From Laburnicola sp. R22_1 (Eukaryota; Ascomycota; Dothideomycetes; Pleosporales; Didymosphaeriaceae), in assembly GCA_014281115.1 (NCBI GenBank), contig JACONQ010000016.1:2046001-2110000 (forward strand): a stretch of DNA of 64,000 nt. The letters are read 5' to 3'. The notes beneath the pieces were generated by a model that made no database searches, was not told the origin of the DNA, and saw only the letters and a list, made by a program, of their open reading frames with translations. The first letter of the stretch is position 1; every line of letters begins with the position of its first letter. Below, piece by piece: positions 42,753 through 52,794 of this stretch. The translations under genes and the position numbers were made by a program.

Positions 42753-45420
42753 ATGGCTCCCAAACGCGCTGTTGATAACGATCGACCCGCTGCTGTATCT
42801 GCCAACGTCAACGATAGCCGCCCCAAACGTCGCCGAGTCCTCACACAGAAGGCCTTAGAGGGAGATAAGCTGCCTTGCGGCACTACCAGCCAGCCGATCA
42901 AGTTACCCGAAACGCAGCCAGCTGCGCCGCCGTCGCCGCTATTCCTAAGTATACCTGCTGAAGTCACTGTTGAGGTAGCTGTTAAGGTGGCTGTTGACCC
43001 GCTTGTTGGGCAGGTTATAGGAGCGCCCGAGCGGCCATAGGAGTTGCAGTTGCTGGAGTCTTAGCCCGCGATTACTGCGGCGGCTGCGGCGGCTGCGGCA
43101 TTAAAGGCAGCTACGGTGACTACTGTGGAGGAGGGTAGTAGGGAGGAGCTGGGCGGTTTCGACGCGTGCTTTGTTGATGACTTTGAAGGCATTAATTGGA
43201 GCAAGCTGCGGCGTTTTGAGAAGCCATCGCGCCCTCTTACAGGCAAGAAGAGCTGGGTCTTTAAGCACAGCTACCGCGTCGCCTTGCGAAGGACTGCTGC
43301 AGAAGTAAGCGCAGGTCAGCCAGAACATACCTATTTTGTGTGCCGTTAGTGTCACAACAACACTGTTACTGTCGGCATTGTTGAGGTGTCAACAGCTACA
43401 AGCTCGGCCGCAAAGCACCTGGGTATGAACAAGCGCGGCCATCGCATAACCCTGCGCGGGCAGCAGCTGCCGAAGCTGCCTAGAGGTCAACAGACTATAA
43501 CTGACGCGCTAAAGAAGGGTGTGGAGGTTAGCCAAGAGGTTGTCAATGAGCTGGGTAACTTTGACGTACAGGCTTTTCGGCTTGCTGCTGTGACCTAGCT
43601 TGTTGAAAACAACCACCCATTGCGCGAGTTTAAGACCGAGAGCTTTAGGCGCATGCTTCGTTTCGCCAACCCAGCTGCTGAAGAAGCGCTGTGGGCGAGC
43701 CACAACAGTGTTGCAAGGTTCGTAATGAGACTGTACGATCATTTGAAGCCGATTGTTAAAGCTGAGCTGTCAACTGCAGTTAGCAAAGTCCACATAAGCT
43801 TTGACGGCTGGACTACCAAAGGCGGCAAACGTAGCTTCTTTGGTGTTGTTGCTCACTACGTCAACACCAAGGGGAAGATTATGGACTTGCCTATGGCGCT
43901 GCCGCAGCTCACAGGCGTCCACAGCGGCGAGGCAATTGGGGAGTGCGTTAACAAGACGCTATCGTCGTTCGGTATAACGCCGCAGAAGCTAGGTTACTTT
44001 GTGTTAGATAACGCTGCAAGCAACAATGTGGCTATCGAGTACCTGGCTCAAAGGCATGGGTTTTTATCGTCTTGGCAGCGGCTCCGTTGCGGTCCCCATA
44101 CTCTCAACTTAGTCGGCCAAACTTTTATGTTTGGCAAGGATAAAGACGCGTACGATAACGACCCAAGGCATAAGAAAGATGAGGAGAAGTTTATGGCTGA
44201 ATGGCGACGGCTGGGTCCTCTAGGCGTGTTCCTAGACATTATCAACTACATTAGTACGCCGAAGCAGCACTCCAGCTTTGCCCATTTCCAGCACCTCGCG
44301 CATGACAAAGACCCCACCAACAACAACAATTTACTGCTAGCCGTAGTCAAGGCCTGCGTCACCCGCTAGAACAGCTATTGCGCTGCTTTTGAGCGAGGCA
44401 TTATTCTTAAACAACCTATTACGGCTTACGCAAACCATCACATTAAGAAGACAGCTGATGCCGATAAGGCTGCGCGCGATAATGGCAACAAGCTGTCATC
44501 TGCGCCGGCGTGGATGCGATCGGACGGCCTCACAGCTGCAGACTGGGCGGTGATAATTGACTACGTGGATGTTCTGCGGCCGCTGAAAGTAGCCACTAAG
44601 CGGCTGGAGGGGCGTGGGAAGAAGCAGTATAAGCTTAACGGTCGCTTTGGCGCTATCTACAAGATTATACCTACTTTTAAACACCTAATCGCTGCTTTCG
44701 AAGAGCGCTTAGTTACTTAGGAGAGCGTTGATTTTGAGCAGCTAGACGCACCAGAAGACCACATAGCTATTAACTTACGCGCCGCTGTCGCTAAACTAAA
44801 GCTTTACTACAGCAAACTAAGCGACTCCCCCGCCTACTACGCTGCAATTGTACTCTATCCCCGCTATCGCAACTACTGCAAAGTAGCATAGGCTAACAAC
44901 CCAGCTCGATTAGCAGCGGCTGATGCTGCTTTCCAGCAACTCTGGCGCCTCTATAACTATCGCCCAGCTCCTCGTCCGCAGCCGAAGCCTACAAAGTCAC
45001 ACAAACGTGATTGACGACGCCATTAACGCTATAATCGAGGCAGAGAGCGACGACGAGGCAGACTATAGCGATGAGTACGAGCGCTGGCGTGCCAACGAGC
45101 CGCGTTGGAGTCGCGAAGATTTCAATTAACAAGGTAACCCAGTACGTTATTGGCTTAACCTACGCGGCAAGTACCCAGCGTTGGCGCAGCTGGCGCTCAA
45201 TATAATGACTATACCCGCCTCTAACTGTGAGTGTGAGCGACTTTTTAGCGAGCTTAGTGATCTGTTGGAGCCACAACGTCGCAAAATTAGAGCTAACTTG
45301 CTAGCAGCTCTATAGTGTGTGCGGAGGTGGATGGGAGCAGGTTTGATAGATGCTAACGACAAGATTGATGAAAGTACATTGACTGACTCTGCTGTTGACA
45401 GTTTGTATGGCGTATGCTAG
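42753..45420 (+). pseudogene. hAT transposase, nearly complete
   Basis: Starts MAPKRAVDNDRP and runs about 880 codons. In order: a basic nuclear-localisation-like region, a BED-type zinc-finger region (SWVFKHSYRV, YFVCR-CHNN), the RNase-H-like core start (KVHISFDGWTTKGGKRSFFG; LGYFVLDNAASNNVAIEYLA; LRCGPHTLNLVGQT), and the hATC end (IPASNCECERLFSELSDLLE). About eight in-frame stops, all TAG, stand at likely Gln or Trp positions. One frameshift lies near 44990-45005 before VIDDAINAIIEAESDDEADY. GC content is still near 52%. This is light RIP-type damage compared with the AT-rich elements, so the insertion is young. Confidence 0.85.
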
Positions 45421-45482
45421 TGGGACGATTCTACATAGTAATTATAGTACAAAGAGAAGATTTTAGTATATTACATATTTGC

Positions 45483-45581
45483 AAATCTATCAAATCTATC
45501 AAATCTATCAAATCTATCAAATCTATCAAATCTATCAAATCTATCAAATCTATCAAATCTATCAAATCTATCAAATCTATA
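45483..45581. repeat. 9-bp tandem repeat (CAAATCTAT)n inside hAT right end
   Basis: About eleven head-to-tail copies of CAAATCTAT, almost without variation. The unit matches the subterminal AAATC motifs of the host hAT, so it looks like an expansion of a transposase-binding region. Confidence 0.9.
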
Positions 45582-45679
45582 ATACTATCAAATCCTCCAA
45601 ATCCAGCATAACGTCACCTATCGACAAATCAAATTAAATCCGCGCGAAGATTTGGCTTGATTTGATTGTTGACAATTGT

Positions 45680-46445
45680 GGATACGCGTTCATCCATCAT
45701 GTCATTGGGTTGACGTTATACACGATACAGTAATGGGATATGTGAGTCAAAGTTAGATAATGTACATCCATGTAAGTAGGGCTAAATGGGTGCATATATC
45801 TATGAGTGTGATACTAAGGCTAACTACCTAGGTAGTCGCTAATTAGTGTAAGTGGATGCCAAGCCTGGTCACGTGACACTCCACGCCTTCCGGAACACCC
45901 ATCGTACCGGACCAATTTCTAGGTACTTAAACATTAGAACCTGCTTTGCCCTTTTTCAATGCGTTTTTAGCACACCCACATCTTTCCCTTACCGCGTGGT
46001 ACCGTGTACCGAAAGGTCTGCGACGATTCTCTTCCTGAAACATTAGGACCAAATCAAACCTACAATTTTTAGGATCTTGTGGAGAGTCATAGCGTACGTA
46101 CTTTGACGTTTTCTTAGGCCATCTCACCTTCGCTGGCACAAAATTACAGCCTGTATTTTATATTATCTAAACACTTGGTGGCTTGGCCGGCTCAACCTCG
46201 GCTTAGGCACGTTCACGCCCGCTCTCGCTGACCTACCGCGGTGAATCGCCCTCCGCCTTCGCCCCAAATATCGTCAAAGGCGAGGTAGCGCAAAGACGTG
46301 CCCGCCGCAACACAGTGGAGAATGTGAGTGAACCGAGGCCAACGCAGCCACAAGCTAACCACCATTCCCGACAGACCGAAACAGCGAACAGCTACGTCCA
46401 TCAACGCCATCCACCGATTGCGCTTTCGCAAGGATACAATGATCA
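45680..46445. other. Intergenic with relic repeat
   Basis: Includes a diverged copy of the 3' flank of paralogue 3 (45690-45765). It also has a segment (45935-46040, containing AATGCGTTTTTAGCA) that is repeated in AT-shifted form at 35960-36045. No gene. Confidence 0.55.
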
Positions 46446-47360
46446 ATGGCCTTACTCAGCCTTGCACGTCGAATATTTTCTGGCCTTGGGGGATATGTAC
46501 GGGGGCTTACTAGAAGTGCTGCACTCTGGTTTGCTAAACGTATGCAAGGGCTTGCTGCTCTCGATATAGCCTGGCTTCATTGTCGAGTCAACACTCCTCA
46601 TGTCAGAGCTATCGAGGACCTGAGGACCCTTTGCCATCAATCTGTATTGGACGAAGATGGAGGCGTCAAGTTTTCCTACTCTGCATTCACCTTCGTCACT
46701 GAGGACTACAAGGTCTATCATGGGCGGTCGTCGAATCCGAGACTTACGGTCGAAACGGTGAACAAAAGTTTGGAACGCGTTCCCGACGAAGATGTGTATC
46801 CTATAGCTCCGCCGCACATAATAAGCACCACGAAGGCAGACAGCAGTTTCTTCTTTAAGGGGCCTATGCTTACGTTCTACGTTGAACTAGGGGGTTTGGG
46901 GCAGATTGCAAAGGCACTCCTACAAGAAGCCGAGACGCTGGAGTTTCTACATCACAATCCTCACCCTAATATAGTCTGGTATTTTGGATGTCAGGTTCAT
47001 GGAGGTCGTATTATTGGCCTACTGTTGGAACGACACCCTTGCACTCTGGAGGAACGTCTTCGCGAGAACAGCTACGGTCTTGACTTGAAGGTAGGCTTTG
47101 ATGGAGTTAAAGCTGGAGTGAGGCATCTTCACAGTCTTGGGCGTGCTCACAACGATATTAAGCCAAGCAACATTATGGTTAGCGCAGACAATACGTGGAT
47201 TCTAATCGATTTTGGGTCTTGCAGGCCTTTTGGGGACAGTCTCATAGTAGCAGGTCGCCCAGAGTGGCAAAGATCATCCAAGGAGCATGACGAGGCTGCT
47301 TTGAGTGAGCTTTGGACCCAGCTAATGGAATATCCAACGTCTAGTAAACCAGCGCACTAA
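46446..47360 (+). CDS. Atypical Ser/Thr protein kinase-like
   Basis: Single exon of 304 residues. The N-terminal 120 residues are variable. The kinase C-lobe is clear: EAETLEFLHHNPHPNIVWYF (helix C/beta 4 region), LLLERHPCTLEERL (hinge), HSLGRAHNDIKPSNIMV (catalytic loop, with HND instead of HRD) and ILIDFGSC (DFG). The glycine-rich loop is not recognisable and the ATP-binding lysine is uncertain. The segment after DFG is short and ends AGRPEWQRSSKEHDEAALSEL, so substrate-binding helices are mostly absent. Many Pleosporales carry families of such short kinases. It may be a pseudokinase or truncated. The real start may be a later Met such as MQGLAALD. Confidence 0.7.
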   Translation: MALLSLARRIFSGLGGYVRGLTRSAALWFAKRMQGLAALDIAWLHCRVNTPHVRAIEDLRTLCHQSVLDEDGGVKFSYSAFTFVTEDYKVYHGRSSNPRLTVETVNKSLERVPDEDVYPIAPPHIISTTKADSSFFFKGPMLTFYVELGGLGQIAKALLQEAETLEFLHHNPHPNIVWYFGCQVHGGRIIGLLLERHPCTLEERLRENSYGLDLKVGFDGVKAGVRHLHSLGRAHNDIKPSNIMVSADNTWILIDFGSCRPFGDSLIVAGRPEWQRSSKEHDEAALSELWTQLMEYPTSSKPAH

Positions 47361-47441
47361 CAATAACACACAAAGAAAGAAAGTATATACAATCGAATAG
47401 AACACGACCAGCCACGAATGAGCCTCCTTCGACCCTCAAAC

Positions 47442-48665
47442 CTAGCACGAAGCGCCCGACGGCACATTCGTGCACTTGGAACTCTTCTTCCCACCCGCAA
47501 CCGAAACACCCCGCCACGTCCAGTTCGAGCAGCTCCCCCTACCGCAAAGAATATACCCAGGCGTCGCGCTGCTCGAAACAGAGCCCTTGACACCATCGAG
47601 CGTGAGTTTCGTAATGGGCACCCCCGTCGTCGCCGTGCCCGTCGGCGAGCCGTTCTCGTAGTCCTGTTCGAGCACAATGCCGTACTTGGTGATATTGGAG
47701 AGAGTGATATCCTTGTATGTGATGTTATTCACGGAGCCGGTGGCGCCGTAGATAGTCTTGATGCGCACGCCGTTTTGTGAGTTGGAGATGCTGCTGTTCT
47801 CGATGACGACGCCGTCGACGGTGTTGTCGGAGCGGCCGCCGACGGAGCCGATGCTGAGGCCGTGGCCGCCCGAGCAGGTGCCGCCGATGAAGTGGATGTT
47901 CTTGCCCGAGTTGATGGCGAGGCAGTCGTCTTGGTTTTTGATGTTGGCGTTGGAGATGGTGATGCCGGTCGAGGAGCCGACGTCGAAGGCGTCGGTGTTG
48001 TGGCCACCGTTCTCGACATCGCCGGCGGAGTTGTCGATGGTGATGTGGTCCAGCACGACGTCTTCAGCGGTGTTGATGCTGAATCCTTGGACGGGGGTGT
48101 TCTTGATGTTGAGGTTGGAGATGGTGGAGTGCTTCAGTGAGTGGGCGTAGAAGAACTGGGGGTGTTAGGTAAAGGTGGCAGAAAGCATTGGATTGTCTTA
48201 CTTTGGGCTTGGTCTTGCCTTTGTTGGAGCCTCCTCCGTCCCACCACTTTGCGCCATTGCCGTCGATGACATGGCCCTTGGCGCCCTTGACCGTGATCTT
48301 GTTACCGGAGACTGAGATCAATGGACCCCGCCATTGCTTGTATCCGAAAGAGGTCGTGCCCTCGAAGATGACCTGAACAATATTAGCAGGAAGTTATGGA
48401 TTGGCGTGGACAGCCGTACAGTTGTGCCGTCGTTCAACTTGGTCAGATCGAGCGGCAGGCCAGAGGGAACAGTAATATTGCTCAAAACAATGGTAGAGCA
48501 GGAGTTCTTGGACTTGCTAACAGCCGCAGCGCCGTTGGATCCGGAAAACGTGCAGCTAGCAGCGCGATCCTGTAGCTTGGCAGGCTGCGTAGGCGTCGGG
48601 GCGGGCGCAGCCGACACAAGAGCGCCAGCGCCGAGAAGAAGAGCTGAAAGGATGGCTGAAACCAT
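47442..48665 (-). CDS. Endopolygalacturonase, glycoside hydrolase family 28, three exons
   Basis: Secreted pectinase that hydrolyses alpha-1,4-galacturonan of plant cell walls. Exons 48420-48665, 48202-48372 and 47442-48155 are joined by 47- and 46-nt introns in phase 0 to give 376 residues, the usual size. A signal peptide ([20 protein letters not shown]) and short propeptide precede Cys38. The beta-helix core carries the GH28 signatures: NTDAFD (Asp194, Asp197 region), QDDC (Asp215, Asp216), GHGLSIGS (His237) and RIKT (270-273). The C-terminus has paired Cys residues ([19 protein letters not shown]). A TATA box lies upstream. All catalytic residues are present, so it is likely active. Confidence 0.96.
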
Positions 48666-48747
48666 CTTGATGTGAAGGTATGTGCGGGAAGTGAGAAATG
48701 ACTGCGATGCTTTGCTGATGATGTATGTACCAGACCACAACGAAGTA

Positions 48748-48757
48748 CTTATATATA
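48748..48757 (-). promoter_or_regulatory. TATA box of polygalacturonase gene
   Basis: On the minus strand TATATATAAG lies about 85 bp before the ATG at 48665. Confidence 0.5.
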
Positions 48758-48765
48758 CATGTTCA

Positions 48766-49148
48766 AGATCCAGACCGGTTCTCACGGGGCCACAGACGGG
48801 ATGCTGGTGGCCCCTCAGCGCGGGGGAAGGAAAGCTTGTCAGTACTTGGTGGAGCTTGTTTCTACCCCTGATGAAGGATGGGACTAGGGACGAGAAGCTC
48901 CACCACTAAGGTCGTGGCGTTTTCCGAACTTAGCAACGCAACGGGTTAGGTACTGCCATCAGGACGTGGAAGATCGCCAAAGGATGAATATTTTCCGTCA
49001 ACAAAGCTTTTGTAATGCTGCGCCATGTGCTCGTGAGCAAAAATAGGCGACCCGGCGTTGCAGCTACTCCGCTGCAATAATTCTCCGACCATCCCAGTGG
49101 GCGGGAAAACTGTTTCGTTTGTGAACATTTCTACCCGTCTCGATTTGA
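48766..49148. other. Intergenic, no gene seen
   Basis: Upstream region of the polygalacturonase; short open frames only. Confidence 0.4.
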
Positions 49149-49582
49149 TTACAGGACAATGGTGCGACGGCACGCTAGTGCGCATGCACCGCTCAGCGGG
49201 GCAGCCACAACGCGCGGGTATACTTTGGGTGCATAGCCAGGGCATGTACCAGATTGATTAAAGACTATTGAAATAGTGTCTGGAGCTCTGTTTTCGGGAC
49301 AGGGAGGCACTGCCATGGTGTGGAGTCGTGCAAGTGATGACACAATCCTGGTGTCCCGGCAGTCATCGCCGGAGTGAGCCCTGGTCTCGATGTTCCAATC
49401 CGCTGGGATGGCGTAGAAACCAACGCTGAGGTATGAAGCAATGTCCTGGTCGCAGCACGTGTTGTTCCGGGTTGTGCAGTAGGCGTAGAGTCCGGCGCCA
49501 CAGTTGGACGAGGAGTGCAAAGGGTAGAAGCAGTGGCGGCAAGACTGAGAAGGAGCTGGGTGTACTGCATGCTGAATGACAA
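49149..49582 (-). pseudogene. Small cysteine-rich secreted protein, frameshifted
   Basis: A signal-peptide-like start (MQYTQLLLSLAATAST, ATG at 49570 or the in-frame one at 49582) is in one frame. The following mature-type sequence continues in the next frame: SSNCGAGLYAYC, NNTCCDQDIASYLSVGFYAI and DDCRDTR, with about nine Cys in total to the TAG near 49149. The first frame itself gives only a low-complexity Thr/Pro tail without Cys. A one-base shift between the two parts (roughly 49490-49540) is the simplest explanation. The Cys pattern and size fit fungal small secreted proteins of the effector type. Whether the shift is biological or a sequencing error is not decidable here. Confidence 0.5.
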
Positions 49583-49901
49583 TACGATTGCTGAGTTTGA
49601 GAAGATAGCATGATGCAGGGAGACTGAGCAGTGCTCGCTTTAGGATGAGTCCGATTGAAAGGTGCCCTCGTATGGGAGAAAAGCCCAAGAATTGACGTTT
49701 CAAAACAAAGCACAAAATCCCTTGCCAAACATTGAACATGCATCGTCCGTTGAAGAAGGCCCACCGTCTTCCCTACCCCGCCACGCGAACCCAGCGCGCA
49801 CGGACCCACTTCCCAAAAAAGGCAAGCACGGCCTACACTCCACCGCCCACATACACTCCACCGCCCACATACACTCATGCATTCACTCTCTACAACAAAC
49901 C

Positions 49902-51053
49902 ATGTACCGCTCCCTACACCCACAATACATCTACCAAAACATTTGCGGAACACAAAGGTGGTATACCGCAAGAGCAGGAACAATGTCACCACCAGCACGA
50001 CCGCGACGATTCGCGCCGCTAGATCCAGCGAAACGCGTCGAGGGCGATGAAAGACCAGAGTTAAAGGGCATTGTGTTCGATGTCGACGGCACGTTATGTG
50101 AGTTAATTCTTTTCTTCTTGTTCTAATCCCTCCGTATGAAACGCTTCCACGCTATTGCTACATCACTTCATCACCCCTACAACCCCAGGAACAAAAGTTC
50201 AAGTACAAGTAACCTTGGTATTACTTATCGTCGATCAACACATTATACTCAACCGTTTGTCCTACTACTATATCCACCCAACCCCCCCCTATCTCACCAA
50301 CTCAATCTCCTCCCTCCCCCAAACAAAACCCCCATTCCCCCACCCCCTGACAAAAACCCCCTGACAAAAACCCCTCTAACCCCCCACCCCCCACTAGGCC
50401 TCCCCCAAACCTACATGTTCGCCGAAATGCGCACCGCCCTCTCCATCCCAAAATCAACCGACATACTAGACCACATCTACGCCCTTCCCCCGCCCTCCAA
50501 CCCCCCGCGCACGAAAAAATCCGCGCCATCGAACGCGCAGCCATGGCGTCGCAGCAACCCCAGCCAGGCCTCACCCCCTTAATGTCCTACCTCGACACCC
50601 GCGCCATCCCAAAGGCAATCTGCACCCGCAACTTCGAGTACGTCCGTCCCCATCCGGTCATCGTACCGTAACGTAAGAGACGCCCGCTAGGCTGACCCGC
50701 TACGCTACAGTGCCCCTGTAACACACCTCCTAACGACGTTCCTCCCCGCATCGACATTCCACCCGATAGTCACGCGCGAATTTAGACCCCCGAAGCCGCA
50801 TCCGGCGGGGATACTGCATATTGCGGAGTCGTGGATGCAGGCGGATGGGCGGGCGCTGATCATGGTGGGCGACTCGATCGACGATATGACGGCCGGGTAT
50901 CGCGCGGGAGCGGCGACGGTGTTGCTTGTTAACGATGTGAATCGGGATTTGGTGGAGCATGAGCATACGGATCTTGTGGTGAGTCGGTTGGATGAGTTGA
51001 TTGGGGTGTTGGAAGGGGGGTTTGAAGGGCGGGGTGTGGAGGAGGAGAGGTGA
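49902..51053 (+). CDS. HAD-superfamily hydrolase (phosphatase-like), three exons, one-base frameshift
   Basis: Exons 49902-50097, 50398-50637 and 50711-51053, with GTGAGT..TAG and GTACGT..CAG introns. Motifs in order: HAD motif I FDVDGTL (first and second Asp), a cap region (YMFAEMRTALSIPKS), motif II region ICTRNFE, PPKPHPAGILHIA with the motif III Lys, and motif IV MVGDSIDDMTAGYRAGAATV. In exon 2 the frame must shift by one base near 50507-50513, inside a C run, to join DHIYALPPP to EKIRAIERAAM. All flanking parts are otherwise well conserved. The first Met gives a possible mitochondrial leader (MYRSLHPQYIYQN); an alternative start is MSPPARP at 49983. Similar to yeast phosphoglycolate-phosphatase-like HADs; substrate unknown. 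Confidence 0.75.
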
Positions 51054-51121
51054 GTAGAACGGATGGGGTGTGTATACTATGGTATATTATATTCGATGTT
51101 GATATATTTATGGGATGACAA

Positions 51122-52440
51122 CTACCCAGCCACATTCTCCGCCACCCTCTTCCCATCCAGCCCAACAACGCCCTCTTCCCTCTCCGCCCTCTCCCCCTCC
51201 AGAGGCGCAAATATCTTCGCAATAGCCTCCACCGTCGTATTCCCCCCGCTAAACACAACCCCAATATTCCACCCCTCCTCGCCCCCCTCTCTCTCCACCA
51301 TCTTCCGAAAATCCTCATTATACAGCACAGTCGCGAGACCCACGACCGCACTCGGCTCAACGACGCACTTCATCCGCTCCAGCACCAACCGCATCGCCAT
51401 CTTAATCTGCTCCTCCGTAACAGCATACAAGCCCCCAACATACGCTTTATCCGAGATAACGCTCCAATTGATTTCCCCCAGCGGCGTCCGCAGCCCATCA
51501 GCAATAGTAAGCGTTTTCACCCTCTCCACGCGCGCCCCAGCTTCCACCCCTCGCCGCGCATCATCCCCACCCTGGAAACTAGGCTCCGCCCCGAACACCC
51601 GCGTCTCCGTACCGTGCAGCGCGACCGCATTCCCAGCCAGCATCCCCCCGCCCCCACACGGCGCAACCACAGCATCTAACCCATTGTTCGTCGCGCTGAC
51701 GCTCAGCCCGGGCGCCGTGCTAATCAGCTCCTCCGCTTGCGCGACGAGTTCCACCGCCATAGTCCCCTGCCCGAGTATAATATCCGCATGATCGTACGGC
51801 GGGACGAGCCGCGCGCCCGTCGCTTCTATCACGTCTGCGACGACGGCCTCGCGCTCCTCGGACGTCGACCCGCTGAAATGCAGGGTTGCGCCTTGGGCGC
51901 GTGTGCCGGCGATTTTGGAGGGCGTGGAGATGGACGGCATGACGATATGCGCGGGGATGTCGAAGGTTTTTGCGGCGAGGGCGAGGGCTTGTGCGTGGTT
52001 CCCTGTGGGGTGCGCGCTTTCGTTAGCAATTTCGTTTCGCAGTGTATCGTATCGTCCTTCCCACAGCAACAAGTCGAGAATAGGATTGAATTGGGACGAG
52101 ACGTACCACTACTATGCGTAACCACGCCCCTCTGTCTAACCGCCTCCTCCCCCTCCTCCTCCACCAACCGCATAACCGCGTGGAACGCCCCCCGCACCTT
52201 GAACGCCCCGATGCGCTGGAAATTCTCGCATTTGAAAAATAACCGTATCTTCGGCTTCGCTGGTTCTTGGCCTTCCCAGGGTGTCCCCTTGAGCGCTGAA
52301 GACGTCTGCGGCGTGGACGCGAGGGTGGAGAGCGTGGTGTTGGTTTGTACGGGCGTGAGGTGGATGTGTGGCTTTATAAGGGAGTGCGCGGCGAGGATGG
52401 AGGCGCGGGTTAGGGGGCGGGAGGAGGTGGGGGGCGACAT
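51122..52440 (-). CDS. Serine racemase/threonine dehydratase-like PLP enzyme, two exons
   Basis: Fold-type II PLP enzyme. Exon 1 is 52107-52440 and exon 2 is 51122-52002, with a 104-nt GTACGT..CAG intron; the product is 404 residues. The PLP lysine is Lys81 in AFKVRGAF. The substrate-binding Ser-Gly-Asn-His loop is [10 protein letters not shown] (110-119). The phosphate-binding glycine loop is [12 protein letters not shown] and VVFSGGNTT are further family landmarks. Relatives include serine racemase, L-threo-3-hydroxyaspartate ammonia-lyase and threonine/serine dehydratases; the exact reaction cannot be fixed from sequence reading. Convergent with the HAD gene, 68 bp apart. Confidence 0.92.
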
Positions 52441-52794
52441 TTTCGGGGTGCGAGGGGGGATGGGGAGGGAGTAGACATGGTGGGTGTGGAGGATGTGGTT
52501 GTTGGTGGGGTGGGAGGAAGGGCGCGAAAGGTGGGGCGGGGTTGGCGATGGCGTGGACTTTCGGTCACGCAGGTACGGGAAGCTCGACAACCGTGTTGGT
52601 TTACTGTGCCTGACGACTTTGGACATTGGATAGAGGCTCCGGAGGGATTCGAACATGAAAATTCCAACCTTGACATGCTGCAGGGCTCCAGGCTGCAATC
52701 GTTACACGTGACGCATTTCATGCAGCCGCCTCAGAATACCAATCTCATTATTGTAGAAAGTGGAATGTAATGTTAATAGATTACCATGACTAAT
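52441..52794. other. Promoter region of the PLP enzyme gene
   Basis: 350 bp, GC-rich near the gene and becoming AT-rich at the transposon edge. No gene seen. Confidence 0.4.

Larger units (their letters stand above)
42348..45671 (+). mobile_element. 3.3-kb hAT transposon
   Basis: Inverted ends CAACAATCAA are flanked by near-identical 8-bp sequences ACATATGT (42340-42347) and ACAATTGT (45672-45679), two mismatches. Subterminal regions on both sides are packed with AAATC-type motifs (for example CAAATCTGCAAATCAATCAG at 42390). It encodes a hAT transposase on the plus strand. Boundaries rest on short repeats, so they are less certain than those of the 7.7-kb element. Confidence 0.75.

Noticed and set aside
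45414..45611. Open frame with a repeated Ser-Ile-Lys peptide
   Set aside because: It is only the translation of the 9-bp tandem repeat at the hAT end.
52630..52660. tRNA B-box-like string (TTCGAATCC) on the minus strand
   Set aside because: The flanking bases do not form a T-stem or acceptor stem and there is no A-box at the right distance.
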